64,000 nt of DNA from Cryobacterium sp. M96 (GTDB taxonomy: Bacteria > Actinomycetota > Actinomycetes > Actinomycetales > Microbacteriaceae), in the NCBI RefSeq assembly GCF_002929845.1, contig NZ_PJJS01000043.1:40888-104887 (forward strand), written 5' to 3'. Numbering within the stretch: the stretch's first letter is position 1; every line of letters begins with the position of its first letter. The notes under the pieces were generated by a model. The model made no database searches, was not told the DNA's origin, and saw only the letters and a list, made by a program, of their open reading frames with translations. Shown here in pieces: positions 48,713 to 56,630 of the stretch. The position numbers were made by a program, and so were the translations under genes.

Positions 48713-49681
48713 ATGGCCCATCCAGACGATCCGTCCCTGTCGGACCGAACCAGTGACGCGCTCACGGCGGCCCACCTGTATTACATGCAGGACCTGACCA
48801 TGGAGGCCATCGCGCGGGAACTGCACACCTCCCGCTCCTCGGTGTCCCGTCTGCTCAGCCAGGCCAGAACCAGCGGGTTGGTCGACATCCAGATCCGGTC
48901 CCCGCTCGACGCGACGAGCCGGGTGGAGAAGCTCATCCTGAACCGCTTCCAGGTCACCGCGCACGTCGTGCCGGTGCCCGACCACGCCAGCGACGTCGAT
49001 CGGTTGGAGCGCGTGGCCCTCTCGGTTGCACGGATTCTCGGCGAGTTCTTCGACTCGAACATGATCATGGGCATCGCCTGGGGCTCCACGATGAATGCGG
49101 TCAGCCGCCACGTGACCCCTAAACGCACTCACAACGCACAGATCGTGCAGCTGAACGGCGCCGGCAACACACGCAGCACCGGCCTCGACTACGCCAACGA
49201 GATCCTGCAGCGGTTCAGCAACGCGTTCGGCGCCCGCCTGGAACAGTTCCCGGTTCCTACCTTCTTCGACGACCCGGCCACACGCACGGCGTACTGGCGG
49301 GAGCGCGGCTTGCGCCGGCTGTTGGAAATGCAGAGGAACATGGACGTCGCGCTCTTCAGCGTGGGTTCGCCCTTCTCCAACGTCCCCAGCCACGTCTACG
49401 TCGGAGGCTACCTGGACGACGACGAGCTCACCGCTCTTAGCGACGCCGGGGTCGTCGGCGACGTCGCGACAGTCTTCTACCGCGCGGACGGCTCGACCGA
49501 CGGCATCCCGCTCAATGATCGCGGCACCGGCCCGGAACTGTCGGTGCTGCGCCGCACCCCCCGGCGCATCTGCGTCGTCTCGGGCCAGTCCAAGGTGGAC
49601 AGTCTCCGCGGCGCGCTGGCCGCGAACCTGATCACCGACCTGTTCATCGACGAGAGCAGCGCCCGGGCACTGTGCGAGTGA
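48713..49681 (+). CDS. SorC/DeoR-type sugar-binding transcriptional regulator
   Basis: A 322-residue regulator. The N-terminal HTH lies at about residues 13-52: HLYYMQDLTMEAIARELH then TSRSSVSRLLSQARTSGLVD. A C-terminal sugar-binding domain of the SorC family follows, with FDSNMIMGIAWGSTMNAVSR (phosphate-loop-like), VQLNGAGN, and a late GVVGDVATVFYRADG. The effector is probably a phosphorylated three-carbon compound, inferred from context. AAGGAG precedes the ATG at 48713. It stands alone, divergent from glpD and convergent with gldA. Confidence 0.88.
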   Translation: MAHPDDPSLSDRTSDALTAAHLYYMQDLTMEAIARELHTSRSSVSRLLSQARTSGLVDIQIRSPLDATSRVEKLILNRFQVTAHVVPVPDHASDVDRLERVALSVARILGEFFDSNMIMGIAWGSTMNAVSRHVTPKRTHNAQIVQLNGAGNTRSTGLDYANEILQRFSNAFGARLEQFPVPTFFDDPATRTAYWRERGLRRLLEMQRNMDVALFSVGSPFSNVPSHVYVGGYLDDDELTALSDAGVVGDVATVFYRADGSTDGIPLNDRGTGPELSVLRRTPRRICVVSGQSKVDSLRGALAANLITDLFIDESSARALCE

Positions 49682-49690
49682 GCAGACGGA

Positions 49691-49733
49691 GGCCCGCCGG
49701 CAGCCACTGAGGGTTCGTGGCGACCGGCGGGCC
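49691..49733. terminator. Bidirectional terminator between regulator and gldA
   Basis: GGCCCGCCGG (49691-49700) with CCGGCGGGCC (49724-49733), continued by GCCAC/GTGGC around a nine-base loop. It fills the 58-base space between two convergent stops. Confidence 0.75.
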
Positions 49734-49739
49734 GACGGA

Positions 49740-50885
49740 TCAATGCTTCTGCACGTACTTGACGGGAGCGGGCAGGCCGCGCGCCGCGCGCACGGACCGC
49801 GAGAGCCCCTCGATCGACTTGAGGGCGTCGAGAACGTCGTCTGCAGTGACCACGAACGGCATGTTGTGAATCGTCTCACCCGGCAGGGTTGACGCCGTGG
49901 CGATGGCCCTCAGCTCCTTCTCGTCGTCCAGGCTGAGACCGATCTCGGTCAGCGTGGTGGGCAATCCGACGAGAGTGGTGAACTCGATGAAGTCTTCCAC
50001 CTCGGTGCGTGGCGCGCCCTCGAGGACCAGCTGGGTCAGCGAGCCGATGTTCACCTTCTGACCGTGGGTGAGACCGTGGGTCTGCGGGGCCGCGGTCAGG
50101 CCGTTGTGGATGGCGTGGGCGGCGGCCAGACCGCCCGACTCGAAACCGAGTCCGGACAGAAGCGTATTCGCCTCCACCAGCTTCTCGAGAGCAGGTGTGA
50201 CCAGGTTGTCACGCACGGCATCGAGGGCCGGAAGGGCGTTCTCCCAGATGACGTCCCACGACAACTTGGCCAGCGCGGTGCCGGTCTGGGTCGGCAGCCC
50301 CCCGGCCATCGTGGTCGCATGGGCAGCCGCCGTGGCCCGGGCTTCGAGCCAGGTCGCCAGCGCGTCGCCGACTCCGGCGATGAGGAACTCGACCGGCGCG
50401 TTGGCCACGATCTGGGTGTCGATCAGCACGAGGTCGGGGTTGCGCGGGAAGAAACGGTATTCGACAAACTCGCCCTCCTCCGTGTAGATCACCGAGAGTG
50501 CGGAGGTGGGAGCGTCGGTCGACGCCACGGTGGGCACGCTGACCCAACGAATTCCAGCCAGGAAGCCGGCGGCCTTGGCCGAGTCGATCGTGCTTCCGCC
50601 GCCCAAGCCGATGATCACGTCGGCCGTGGTTACGCGGATCTTCTCGACCAGCGCGTCGACCGCGGACGCAGTCGCAAAGCGGTCGAATTCGACCCGTTCG
50701 ACGCGGAGGCCGGCAGCAGCGAAGCTCGCCGAGACCTGCTGCCCTGCGAAACCCCACACGACGTCATCAGCGACGATCAGGGGGGCGGAGCCGATCTGGG
50801 ATACGAATTCACCGAGGCGATCGATCGCTCCCTTGCCTTGGACGTAACGTCCGGGGCTCATGACTGTGCGGATTGAAGTGGTCAT
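49740..50885 (-). CDS. gldA: Glycerol dehydrogenase
   Basis: A 381-residue iron-containing alcohol dehydrogenase family enzyme that oxidises glycerol to dihydroxyacetone with NAD. NAD-binding IIGLGGGSTIDSAKAAGF is near residue 94, VPTVASTDAPTSALSVIYT near residue 118. Metal ligands are Asp in AGVGDALATWLEA, His in GLAAAHAIHNG and His in GLTHGQKVNIG. These match GldA rather than other family members. AGGAAGAAG lies seven bases before the ATG at 50885. It makes the substrate of the DhaKLM kinase encoded next door. Confidence 0.92.
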   Translation of the reverse strand: MTTSIRTVMSPGRYVQGKGAIDRLGEFVSQIGSAPLIVADDVVWGFAGQQVSASFAAAGLRVERVEFDRFATASAVDALVEKIRVTTADVIIGLGGGSTIDSAKAAGFLAGIRWVSVPTVASTDAPTSALSVIYTEEGEFVEYRFFPRNPDLVLIDTQIVANAPVEFLIAGVGDALATWLEARATAAAHATTMAGGLPTQTGTALAKLSWDVIWENALPALDAVRDNLVTPALEKLVEANTLLSGLGFESGGLAAAHAIHNGLTAAPQTHGLTHGQKVNIGSLTQLVLEGAPRTEVEDFIEFTTLVGLPTTLTEIGLSLDDEKELRAIATASTLPGETIHNMPFVVTADDVLDALKSIEGLSRSVRAARGLPAPVKYVQKH

Positions 50886-51223
50886 CGTGGAACTTCTTCC
50901 TGGTCGAACTGCGTCTACATCTTTGTGGGACGGTGGCGGTGAACCGGTCTTCCGGGGCACAGATTTCACATTACGCCCGCCGATTCGACCGACATCGGCT
51001 GCCCTGCAGCGGGCGACCGTGCGAGCGCACCCTCCGAGCGGTTTCCGGCACATCCGCCCAGTCTGATGTCACGGCTCAGAGATCGGATCTGACGCACAAA
51101 CACGCGCTCTTGGCCAATTTTTTGAATGCTATTCAGGATTTACAGGAAATACGTCGCTGTTTCTGAAAGCCAGCGTTGCACATTTGTGCAGATCGGACGC
51201 CCGGGAGGGGCCGACACCGGCAG
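50886..51223 (-). promoter_or_regulatory. gldA upstream region
   Basis: 338 bases with no gene. The part near 51110-51175 is unusually A/T-rich for this genome and contains TAGCAT-like and TAAATC boxes on the minus strand, so the gldA promoter is probably there, leaving a leader of about 230 nt. The operator at 51177-51190 sits directly behind it. No conserved RNA structure was recognised in the leader. Confidence 0.45.
51177..51190. promoter_or_regulatory. Operator palindrome upstream of gldA
   Basis: TGCACATTTGTGCA, perfect 5-bp arms, followed by GATC. Same motif as at 46745-46758, differing at one spacer base. Confidence 0.6.
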
Positions 51224-51239
51224 CTACGCCCGTGTCGGC
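51210..51239 (-). terminator. Hairpin across the dhaM stop codon
   Basis: GCCGACAC (51210-51217) pairs with GTGTCGGC (51232-51239); the dhaM stop lies in the loop. Probably ends the dha operon. Confidence 0.5.
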
Positions 51240-53674
51240 TCCAGCAGGAGCGCGGCGGCGGATCGCGCCGCGCCGGCGCTGCCGGCGGCGACCGCGGCGA
51301 GTGCGGCATCCCGGCACTGGTCCACCGTCACGCCGCGTAGGAACTCGGCCACGCCGCCCAGGGCTCGCGGGGACATCGACAGGCTGGTCGCCCCGAGCCC
51401 CACCAGGATGGCGGCAAGCATCGGATCTGCCGCGGCCTCACCGCAGACCCCGACCGGCTTGCCGGCCGCCAGACCGGCCTGGCAGGCCTCCCGGATCATC
51501 CGCAAGACCGCCGGCTGCCAGGGGTCGTTGAGCAGGGCGAGCTCCCCCATCAGCCGATCGGCCGCCATGGTGTACTGGGCGAGGTCGTTGGTCCCCAGAC
51601 TCGCGAAGTCCACCCGTTCGAGGATGGGGCCCGCCGTGATAGCGGCGGCGGGAGTCTCGATCATCACGCCCACGTTGTGCAGGCCGTGCGCGGCACAGCG
51701 GGCCGCGAAGTCCACGGACTCGTCGACGGTCGCGATCATCGGCGCCATGACGCCGACGTCGGCGTCTTCCGCGGCGGCCGCCGCTGCGATGGCCTGCAGC
51801 TGGGTGTCCAGCAGTTCCGGCCGCTGCCACGCTGTGCGATACCCCCGGATGCCCAGGGCAGGGTTGACTTCGTCGGCCGCCGTGACGAAGGCCAGCGGCT
51901 TATCGGCTCCCGCATCCAGCGTTCGGATAGTGACCTTCTTCCCGGGGAATCCGGCGAACACCTGCCGGTACGCGGCGACCTGTTCGTCGAGTCCCGGAGC
52001 CTCGGCGTGGTCGAGGAAGCAGAATTCGGTGCGGAAGAGGCCGACACCCTCGGCGTTCGCCTCGATCGCGGCGGCAACGCTGTCAGGCGAAGCCACGTTC
52101 GCGAGGAGTTGCACGCGGTGCCCGTCCCTGGTCCTTCCCGTACCGTCGAAGGTGATCACCCGGCGGATCTGTTCCTCGGCTCGCAACACTTGGTCGTCGG
52201 TGGGGGCCACGACGATCTCACCGGTCGTGCCGTCAACGATCACCACGCTTCCCTCGGGCAGGTCCATCGCATCGCGGGCCGCCACCACGGCAGGCAAGCC
52301 AAGCGCCCGCGCGAGAATGGCCGTATGGGAGGTGGGCCCGCCCTCGACGGTGACGATCGCCCGACACACCGTGGGGTCGATCAGCGCCGTGTCGGCGGGG
52401 GCCAGGTCCCGGGCCACGAGCACATACGGCTCCACACGATCCGGCAGGCCCGGTGCCGGTCGGCCGAGCAACTCGGACACGATGCGGTTGCGCACGTCGT
52501 GCAGGTCCGAGACACGTTCGGCGAGGAGCCCACCCTGCTCCTTAAAAACCGCTGTGACCTCGCCCACAGCCGCCCAGACGGCACGCTCCGGAGTGTGGCC
52601 CTGCCCGGTCACTCGGGAAACGGCAGCATCGATCAGCCCGGGATCCGCCGCCATCAGCGCCGTTGCCTCCAGGATCCCACGCGCCGCTCCCGACACCCGG
52701 GCCGCCTTGTCCCGCAGGGCCAGGGCTACGGATGCCGCGGCGGCCACGATCCTCTCCGCGGCCGCCGCCCGCTCGCGCAGGGGGAGTGCGACTGCCGGCC
52801 CCGGCTCGTTCACCGGTTCCTGCATCCGCACGATCGGACCGACGGCGAAGCCGGGGCTCACGCCCAGAGGCCCGCTCGACGGCGCCCCGCCCTGCGGCCG
52901 GGCCTGCGGCCGCGACGCGGAACGCGCCGGCCTGGGCGCGGGAGCGTGGGCGGCCGCGAGCTCGCCGAAGCCCTTCCCGACCAGTTCACTCACGGCCTCG
53001 AGCGCCTCCACAGCCTGCCGCCCGGCCGCCGCGACGGAGATCGTGTCGCCCTTCCGGGCGCCGACGGTCAACAGGGCAGTCGGGCTGTTAGCCGGCACCG
53101 GGGGCCGGCCGGTACGGAGGTTGGCGACCGTCACCGTCGCCTCAAAAGCGCTGATGGCGGTGACGAGCATCGAGACCGGTCTCGCGTGCAGGCCGTCGGG
53201 GTTCAGCAACGTCACCTCGATCGTGTGTTCCGCCGCCGGGCCGGAGTCGACCGGCAGGCCGGCCGGGTCCTCGTCGCCCAGGTGACTTTGCTTGGCACGA
53301 AGAGCACCTCGGGCCTCACGTTCCACTTCGTCAAGGGTGGCGCCACCCGCCGCGCGCACCACTGCCGCCATCAGGCCCTCTACGAAGGGACCGCTGCTGA
53401 GCCGGACGGGCAGGTCGGGGTCGTCCGAGAACTCCAGCGCCATTTCCGCGCTCATCACAGCCGATCCCAGATCCATCATCACGAGCACGCCCTCGGGAGA
53501 GGAAACCTCGGCGATGGCCTCGGCGACTTTGGACGCGTCCGTTCCGATCACCCCTGCGCCGGCACCGGCTGCGATCGCGATGGCCGGGCCGTTGACCCCG
53601 ACCATTTCCACTGCGAGGTCCACTGCTGCCTGCGCGAGCCGGGGGCTGTGCGATACCACTACGATTCCGATCAC
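51224..53674 (-). CDS. dhaM: DhaM-HPr-enzyme I fusion, multiphosphoryl transfer protein
   Basis: 816 residues in three modules. Residues 1-125 are the EIIA-Dha domain with the phospho-His 9 in VVVSHSPRLA. Residues ~150-235 are an HPr domain with His 163 in GLHARP. Residues ~265-816 are a full enzyme I: phospho-His 450 in GGPTSHTAILARA, PEP-site LFRTEFCFLDH and GTNDLAQYTM, and Cys 744 in VGVCGEAA. E. coli DhaM has only a truncated enzyme I, so this protein appears able to take phosphate from PEP by itself and feed it to DhaL-ADP. It ends the dhaK-dhaL-dhaM operon. Confidence 0.93.
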   Translation of the reverse strand: MIGIVVVSHSPRLAQAAVDLAVEMVGVNGPAIAIAAGAGAGVIGTDASKVAEAIAEVSSPEGVLVMMDLGSAVMSAEMALEFSDDPDLPVRLSSGPFVEGLMAAVVRAAGGATLDEVEREARGALRAKQSHLGDEDPAGLPVDSGPAAEHTIEVTLLNPDGLHARPVSMLVTAISAFEATVTVANLRTGRPPVPANSPTALLTVGARKGDTISVAAAGRQAVEALEAVSELVGKGFGELAAAHAPAPRPARSASRPQARPQGGAPSSGPLGVSPGFAVGPIVRMQEPVNEPGPAVALPLRERAAAAERIVAAAASVALALRDKAARVSGAARGILEATALMAADPGLIDAAVSRVTGQGHTPERAVWAAVGEVTAVFKEQGGLLAERVSDLHDVRNRIVSELLGRPAPGLPDRVEPYVLVARDLAPADTALIDPTVCRAIVTVEGGPTSHTAILARALGLPAVVAARDAMDLPEGSVVIVDGTTGEIVVAPTDDQVLRAEEQIRRVITFDGTGRTRDGHRVQLLANVASPDSVAAAIEANAEGVGLFRTEFCFLDHAEAPGLDEQVAAYRQVFAGFPGKKVTIRTLDAGADKPLAFVTAADEVNPALGIRGYRTAWQRPELLDTQLQAIAAAAAAEDADVGVMAPMIATVDESVDFAARCAAHGLHNVGVMIETPAAAITAGPILERVDFASLGTNDLAQYTMAADRLMGELALLNDPWQPAVLRMIREACQAGLAAGKPVGVCGEAAADPMLAAILVGLGATSLSMSPRALGGVAEFLRGVTVDQCRDAALAAVAAGSAGAARSAAALLLEPTRA

Positions 53675-53677
53675 GAT

Positions 53678-54322
53678 CTACTCCTTGTCGAGGATCTCGG
53701 CCAGAGCCTGGAAAAGCAGCGACGTCGACGCGGCTCCCGGGTCGATGTGGCCGATGCTGCGTTCCCCCAGGTAACTGGCCCTGCCCTTGCGGGCGATCAG
53801 GGGTGCGGTGGCATCCCGCCCCGCTTGTGCAGCGGAGTAGGCAGCACGGGCCGCCGAGGAGATATCGGAGAAAACGACGAGGTCGGCGTCGAACGCGTCG
53901 AGCGCGGGAGCGAGGACGTCGAACATGGTCTTATCCCCGGCCTCGGCCTTGCCGCGGGCAACGACGCCGCCCAGCCCTGCACGAAGCGCGGCCGCCAGGC
54001 CGGGCGCGTCCAGGGTGCTGACCGGTCCTGCCGAGGTACCGATCCGCAGGAAGAAGGTGCCGTACAGGGGGCCGCTGGCACCACCCACGGACGTCACCAG
54101 GGTCATGCCCACGCCCTTGAACAGTTCGTCGACGGCCACGACCGGTGAGGCCTGGATTTTCTCGAGGACCGCATCCATGCCGCGGGTCATGTTCGAGCCG
54201 TGGTCCGCGTCGCCGATGGCCGAATCCAGTTCGGTGAGGTAGGAGACCTGCTCGGTCACCAAGTCGCGAAAACGGGTGAGCCAGCCGGTGAGCTGGTCAA
54301 GGCTGATCGTGTCATTCGTCAT
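53678..54322 (-). CDS. dhaL: Dihydroxyacetone kinase subunit L (ADP-binding)
   Basis: A 214-residue helical-barrel subunit. The metal-ADP motif is AIGDADHGSNMTRGM near residue 36, the nucleotide loop TSVGGASGPLYGTFF near residue 78, and AGDKTMFDVLAPAL near residue 127. ADP stays bound as a cofactor and is rephosphorylated by DhaM, then donates phosphate to dihydroxyacetone held on DhaK. It is four bases from dhaK and three from dhaM. Confidence 0.94.
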   Translation of the reverse strand: MTNDTISLDQLTGWLTRFRDLVTEQVSYLTELDSAIGDADHGSNMTRGMDAVLEKIQASPVVAVDELFKGVGMTLVTSVGGASGPLYGTFFLRIGTSAGPVSTLDAPGLAAALRAGLGGVVARGKAEAGDKTMFDVLAPALDAFDADLVVFSDISSAARAAYSAAQAGRDATAPLIARKGRASYLGERSIGHIDPGAASTSLLFQALAEILDKE

Positions 54323-54326
54323 GGTG

Positions 54327-55325
54327 CTAGATTCCCCAGCGCAGCCCGGCGGTGTTCACCGGCGCATCCCACAGATGAAGCAGGTCCTCGTCGGCCTTGA
54401 GGATCGTGACGGAGCAGCCCGCCATGTCCAGCGCGGTGATGTAGTTGCCCACGAGGGAGCGGGCAACCGTGATGCCGGCGGCCTCGAGGATCTTCCTGAC
54501 TTCGGCATACATGACATAGAGCTCGATCAACGGGGTTCCGCCCAGCCCATTCACCATCACGATCGTCGGGGCGCCGGTGAAGTCCAGGTCGGCGAGGATC
54601 GGCTCGACGAGCAGACGGGCAACCTCGGCGGCCCCGGCCAGCGGCACCCGGCGGCGGCCCGGCTCCCCGTGAATGCCCACGCCGATCTCCATCTCGCCTT
54701 CGGCAAGTTCGAAGGTCGGTTTCCCGGCCGCGGGAACCGTGCAGCTGCTGAGGGCCACGCCCATGGAACGGCCGGACTCATTGACCTGGCGGGCCACCGC
54801 GGTGACGGCCGCGAGGTCGCGGCCTTCCTCGGCTGCCGCACCCGCGATCTTCTCGAGCAGGACAGTGGTTCCGACGCCCCGGCGGCCTGCGGTGAAGGTG
54901 GAATCCTCGACCGCGACGTCGTCGTTGACGACCACGACGGCAACCTCGATCCCGGTCTCAGCCGCGGCCAGTTCCGCGCCCATTTCGAAGTTCATCACGT
55001 CGCCCGTGTAGTTCTTGACGATGTGCAGCACGCCCGCTCCGCTGTCCACGACTTTCGTGGCCTCGAGCATCTGGTCGGGTGTCGGCGAGGTGAAGACCGC
55101 CCCGGCGCAGGCCGCGTCAAGCATTCCCACACCGACGAAACCGCCGTGGAGCGGCTCATGGCCGGTTCCCCCACCAGAGAGCAGGGCGACTTTGCCTGCT
55201 CTGGTCGGGTCTGTCCGGTAGATGATGCGGTTGACGTGGTCGACGCGAAGTTCCGGGTGTGCGGCCGCCACGCCGATGAGGGAATCGGCGAGAACCGTCT
55301 CCGGGGAATTGATTAGTTTCTTCAT
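54327..55325 (-). CDS. dhaK: Dihydroxyacetone kinase subunit K (substrate-binding)
   Basis: A 332-residue subunit that binds dihydroxyacetone covalently as a hemiaminal. The N-terminus [16 protein letters not shown] and [18 protein letters not shown] form the substrate pocket, and [13 protein letters not shown] near residue 217 carries the substrate-binding His. [12 protein letters not shown] and [15 protein letters not shown] are typical. The ATG at 55325 has GGAGG seven bases upstream. It opens the dha operon, divergent from the IclR gene. Confidence 0.95.
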   Translation of the reverse strand: MKKLINSPETVLADSLIGVAAAHPELRVDHVNRIIYRTDPTRAGKVALLSGGGTGHEPLHGGFVGVGMLDAACAGAVFTSPTPDQMLEATKVVDSGAGVLHIVKNYTGDVMNFEMGAELAAAETGIEVAVVVVNDDVAVEDSTFTAGRRGVGTTVLLEKIAGAAAEEGRDLAAVTAVARQVNESGRSMGVALSSCTVPAAGKPTFELAEGEMEIGVGIHGEPGRRRVPLAGAAEVARLLVEPILADLDFTGAPTIVMVNGLGGTPLIELYVMYAEVRKILEAAGITVARSLVGNYITALDMAGCSVTILKADEDLLHLWDAPVNTAGLRWGI

Positions 55326-55427
55326 GTTGAGACCTCCAGGATTATCTTCATGTTTGCTCTCCGTTGAACTTTTCGAGCTGGATCCGCGAGACACTTTCCC
55401 TCGCGACTCAAAGAAATACAGAACGCA

Positions 55428-55444
55428 ATTCGATAATGTCGAAT
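55428..55444. promoter_or_regulatory. Palindrome between dhaK and the IclR gene
   Basis: ATTCGA-TAATG-TCGAAT, a perfect 6-bp inverted repeat in the 208-base divergent gap, in an A/T-rich stretch. Size and position suit an IclR operator; it would control dhaKLM and the regulator itself. Confidence 0.5.
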
Positions 55445-55533
55445 ATCCTCCAGAGAGTGGCCCAATGTCAACACGTCGCATGAAGACGCGTTGGTGACGC
55501 GGCATACTTAAGGAATCAACCGGAGGTGCAGCT

Positions 55534-56319
55534 GTGATTCAAGCCATCGATCGTGCGGCGAAAGTGCTGTCGACGTTGCAGGGCGCACGCCACCTCGGCA
55601 TAACCGAACTCGCCACCGAACTCTGGTTGCCGGTCTCGACCGTGCACGGCATCGTCAAATCGCTGCAGGGCCACGGTCTTGTCGCGCAGGAGCCTGGCGG
55701 CACCCGGTACATGCTCGGCCCGGCCCTGCTCAAACTCTCGAATGTCTACCTCGACACGCTCGACGTGCGCGCGCGGGCCATGCGCTGGACCCTCGAACTC
55801 GCGCGCAGAACCGGACTGTCCACACGTCTGGGGGTGCAATTGTTCGACGAGGTCATCATCATTCACCACAACCAGCGGCCTGACGGCAGCCAGCAGATGC
55901 CCGAAACGGGCCTGTCCATCCCGGCCCACGCCTCGGCAATGGGCAAAGTCCTCCTCGCATACAGTCCGGAATACGCCTCCGGACTGCTGGGGAGGCCCCT
56001 GCGCAGTCTCACCGGCGCCACGATCACCGACCCGGCTCAGCTGGCCATCCAATTCGTGTCGATCGTGAGCGACGGCATCGCCACCGAAGAGGACGAGGCC
56101 GTGCTGGGCGAGTCGTCGATCGCGGCGCCCGTGGTCGACACCCGCGGCAATGTCATAGCCGCGGTCGCCGTTGTCGTACCGTCGAGCGAGTGGCCTCCCG
56201 ACTCCAGCGTGCTGAACGGATTGCGTGAGACGGCCCGGAACATCTCCCGGGAACTCGGCGCCAGCACCTGGCCGCCGCGGGCCCTCCAACCGGCCGTCGC
56301 CGCGCATCCGCAGTCGTGA
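55534..56319 (+). CDS. IclR-family transcriptional regulator
   Basis: A 261-residue regulator. The winged HTH occupies residues 1-60 (IDRAAKVLSTL, then LGITELATELWLPVSTVHGI, wing at GGTRYMLGPAL). The effector domain covers ~75-250 with LSIPAHASAMGKVLLAY and the late IAAPVVDTRGNVIAAVAV segment. The start is a GTG with CGGAGG seven to eight bases upstream. Divergence from dhaK, and the use of an IclR protein (GylR) for glycerol genes in Streptomyces, suggest control of dihydroxyacetone or glycerol use. Confidence 0.9.
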   Translation: MIQAIDRAAKVLSTLQGARHLGITELATELWLPVSTVHGIVKSLQGHGLVAQEPGGTRYMLGPALLKLSNVYLDTLDVRARAMRWTLELARRTGLSTRLGVQLFDEVIIIHHNQRPDGSQQMPETGLSIPAHASAMGKVLLAYSPEYASGLLGRPLRSLTGATITDPAQLAIQFVSIVSDGIATEEDEAVLGESSIAAPVVDTRGNVIAAVAVVVPSSEWPPDSSVLNGLRETARNISRELGASTWPPRALQPAVAAHPQS

Positions 56320-56376
56320 GCGCCCATCGCAGGCCGCACTCTCGAACGGGAATTTTTCTATGGCCGACGCGTTGGG

Positions 56377-56398
56377 ATATAACTAGTAGTAGTTATAT
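56377..56398. promoter_or_regulatory. Perfect palindrome overlapping the riboflavin operon promoter
   Basis: ATATAACTA, four bases, TAGTTATAT: nine-base perfect arms in the most A/T-rich spot of the region. It lies six bases before the FMN riboswitch, where the promoter must be (TTGGGA at 56372, TTATAT at 56393). The form resembles a MarR/PadR-type operator. No regulator gene of that kind is in the window. Confidence 0.55.
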
Positions 56399-56403
56399 GA
56401 AAC

Positions 56404-56527
56404 GTGCTCCGGGGTCGGTGTAAGTCCGAACCGGCGGTGAAAGTCCGCGACCCGTGCCGCTCCCAAAGCGGAACGGTTGAGCTGGTGAAATTCCAGCACC
56501 GACGGTTAAAGTCCGGATGAGAGGCGC
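56404..56527 (+). ncRNA. FMN riboswitch (RFN element)
   Basis: The classical RFN core is present in order: GGGGTCGGTGTAAGTCCGAA, CCGGCGGTGAAAGTCCGCGA, CCCG, a variable CCGCTCCCAAAGCGG arm, GGTTGAGCTGGTG, AAATTCCAGCACCGACGG, and the closing TTAAAGTCCGGATGAGAGG. About 104 bases separate it from the ribD ATG and form the expression platform. It should shut off the riboflavin operon when FMN is plentiful. Confidence 0.96.
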
Positions 56528-56630
56528 ACGAGTCGATGGACCATTCCGGTCGGTCGGCGGGTTTCGCAACCCACATGGTGTTCGCCGCACCGAAAACCCG
56601 GAGTTCGTTGCACCAACGGACAGGACGGGA

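Noticed and set aside
46856..49879. A 1007-codon open frame on the minus strand
   Set aside because: Codons upstream of 48613 are antisense to the SorC-type regulator; the real gene is glpD from 48613.
51224..53674. General PTS enzyme I (ptsI) as the name of the fusion
   Set aside because: The first domain is EIIA-Dha and the gene is fused to dhaK-dhaL, so its main role is dihydroxyacetone phosphorylation.
56517..56630. An N-terminal extension of RibD starting at 56517
   Set aside because: It would start inside the FMN riboswitch and adds residues with no family counterpart; the ATG at 56631 gives the normal length.
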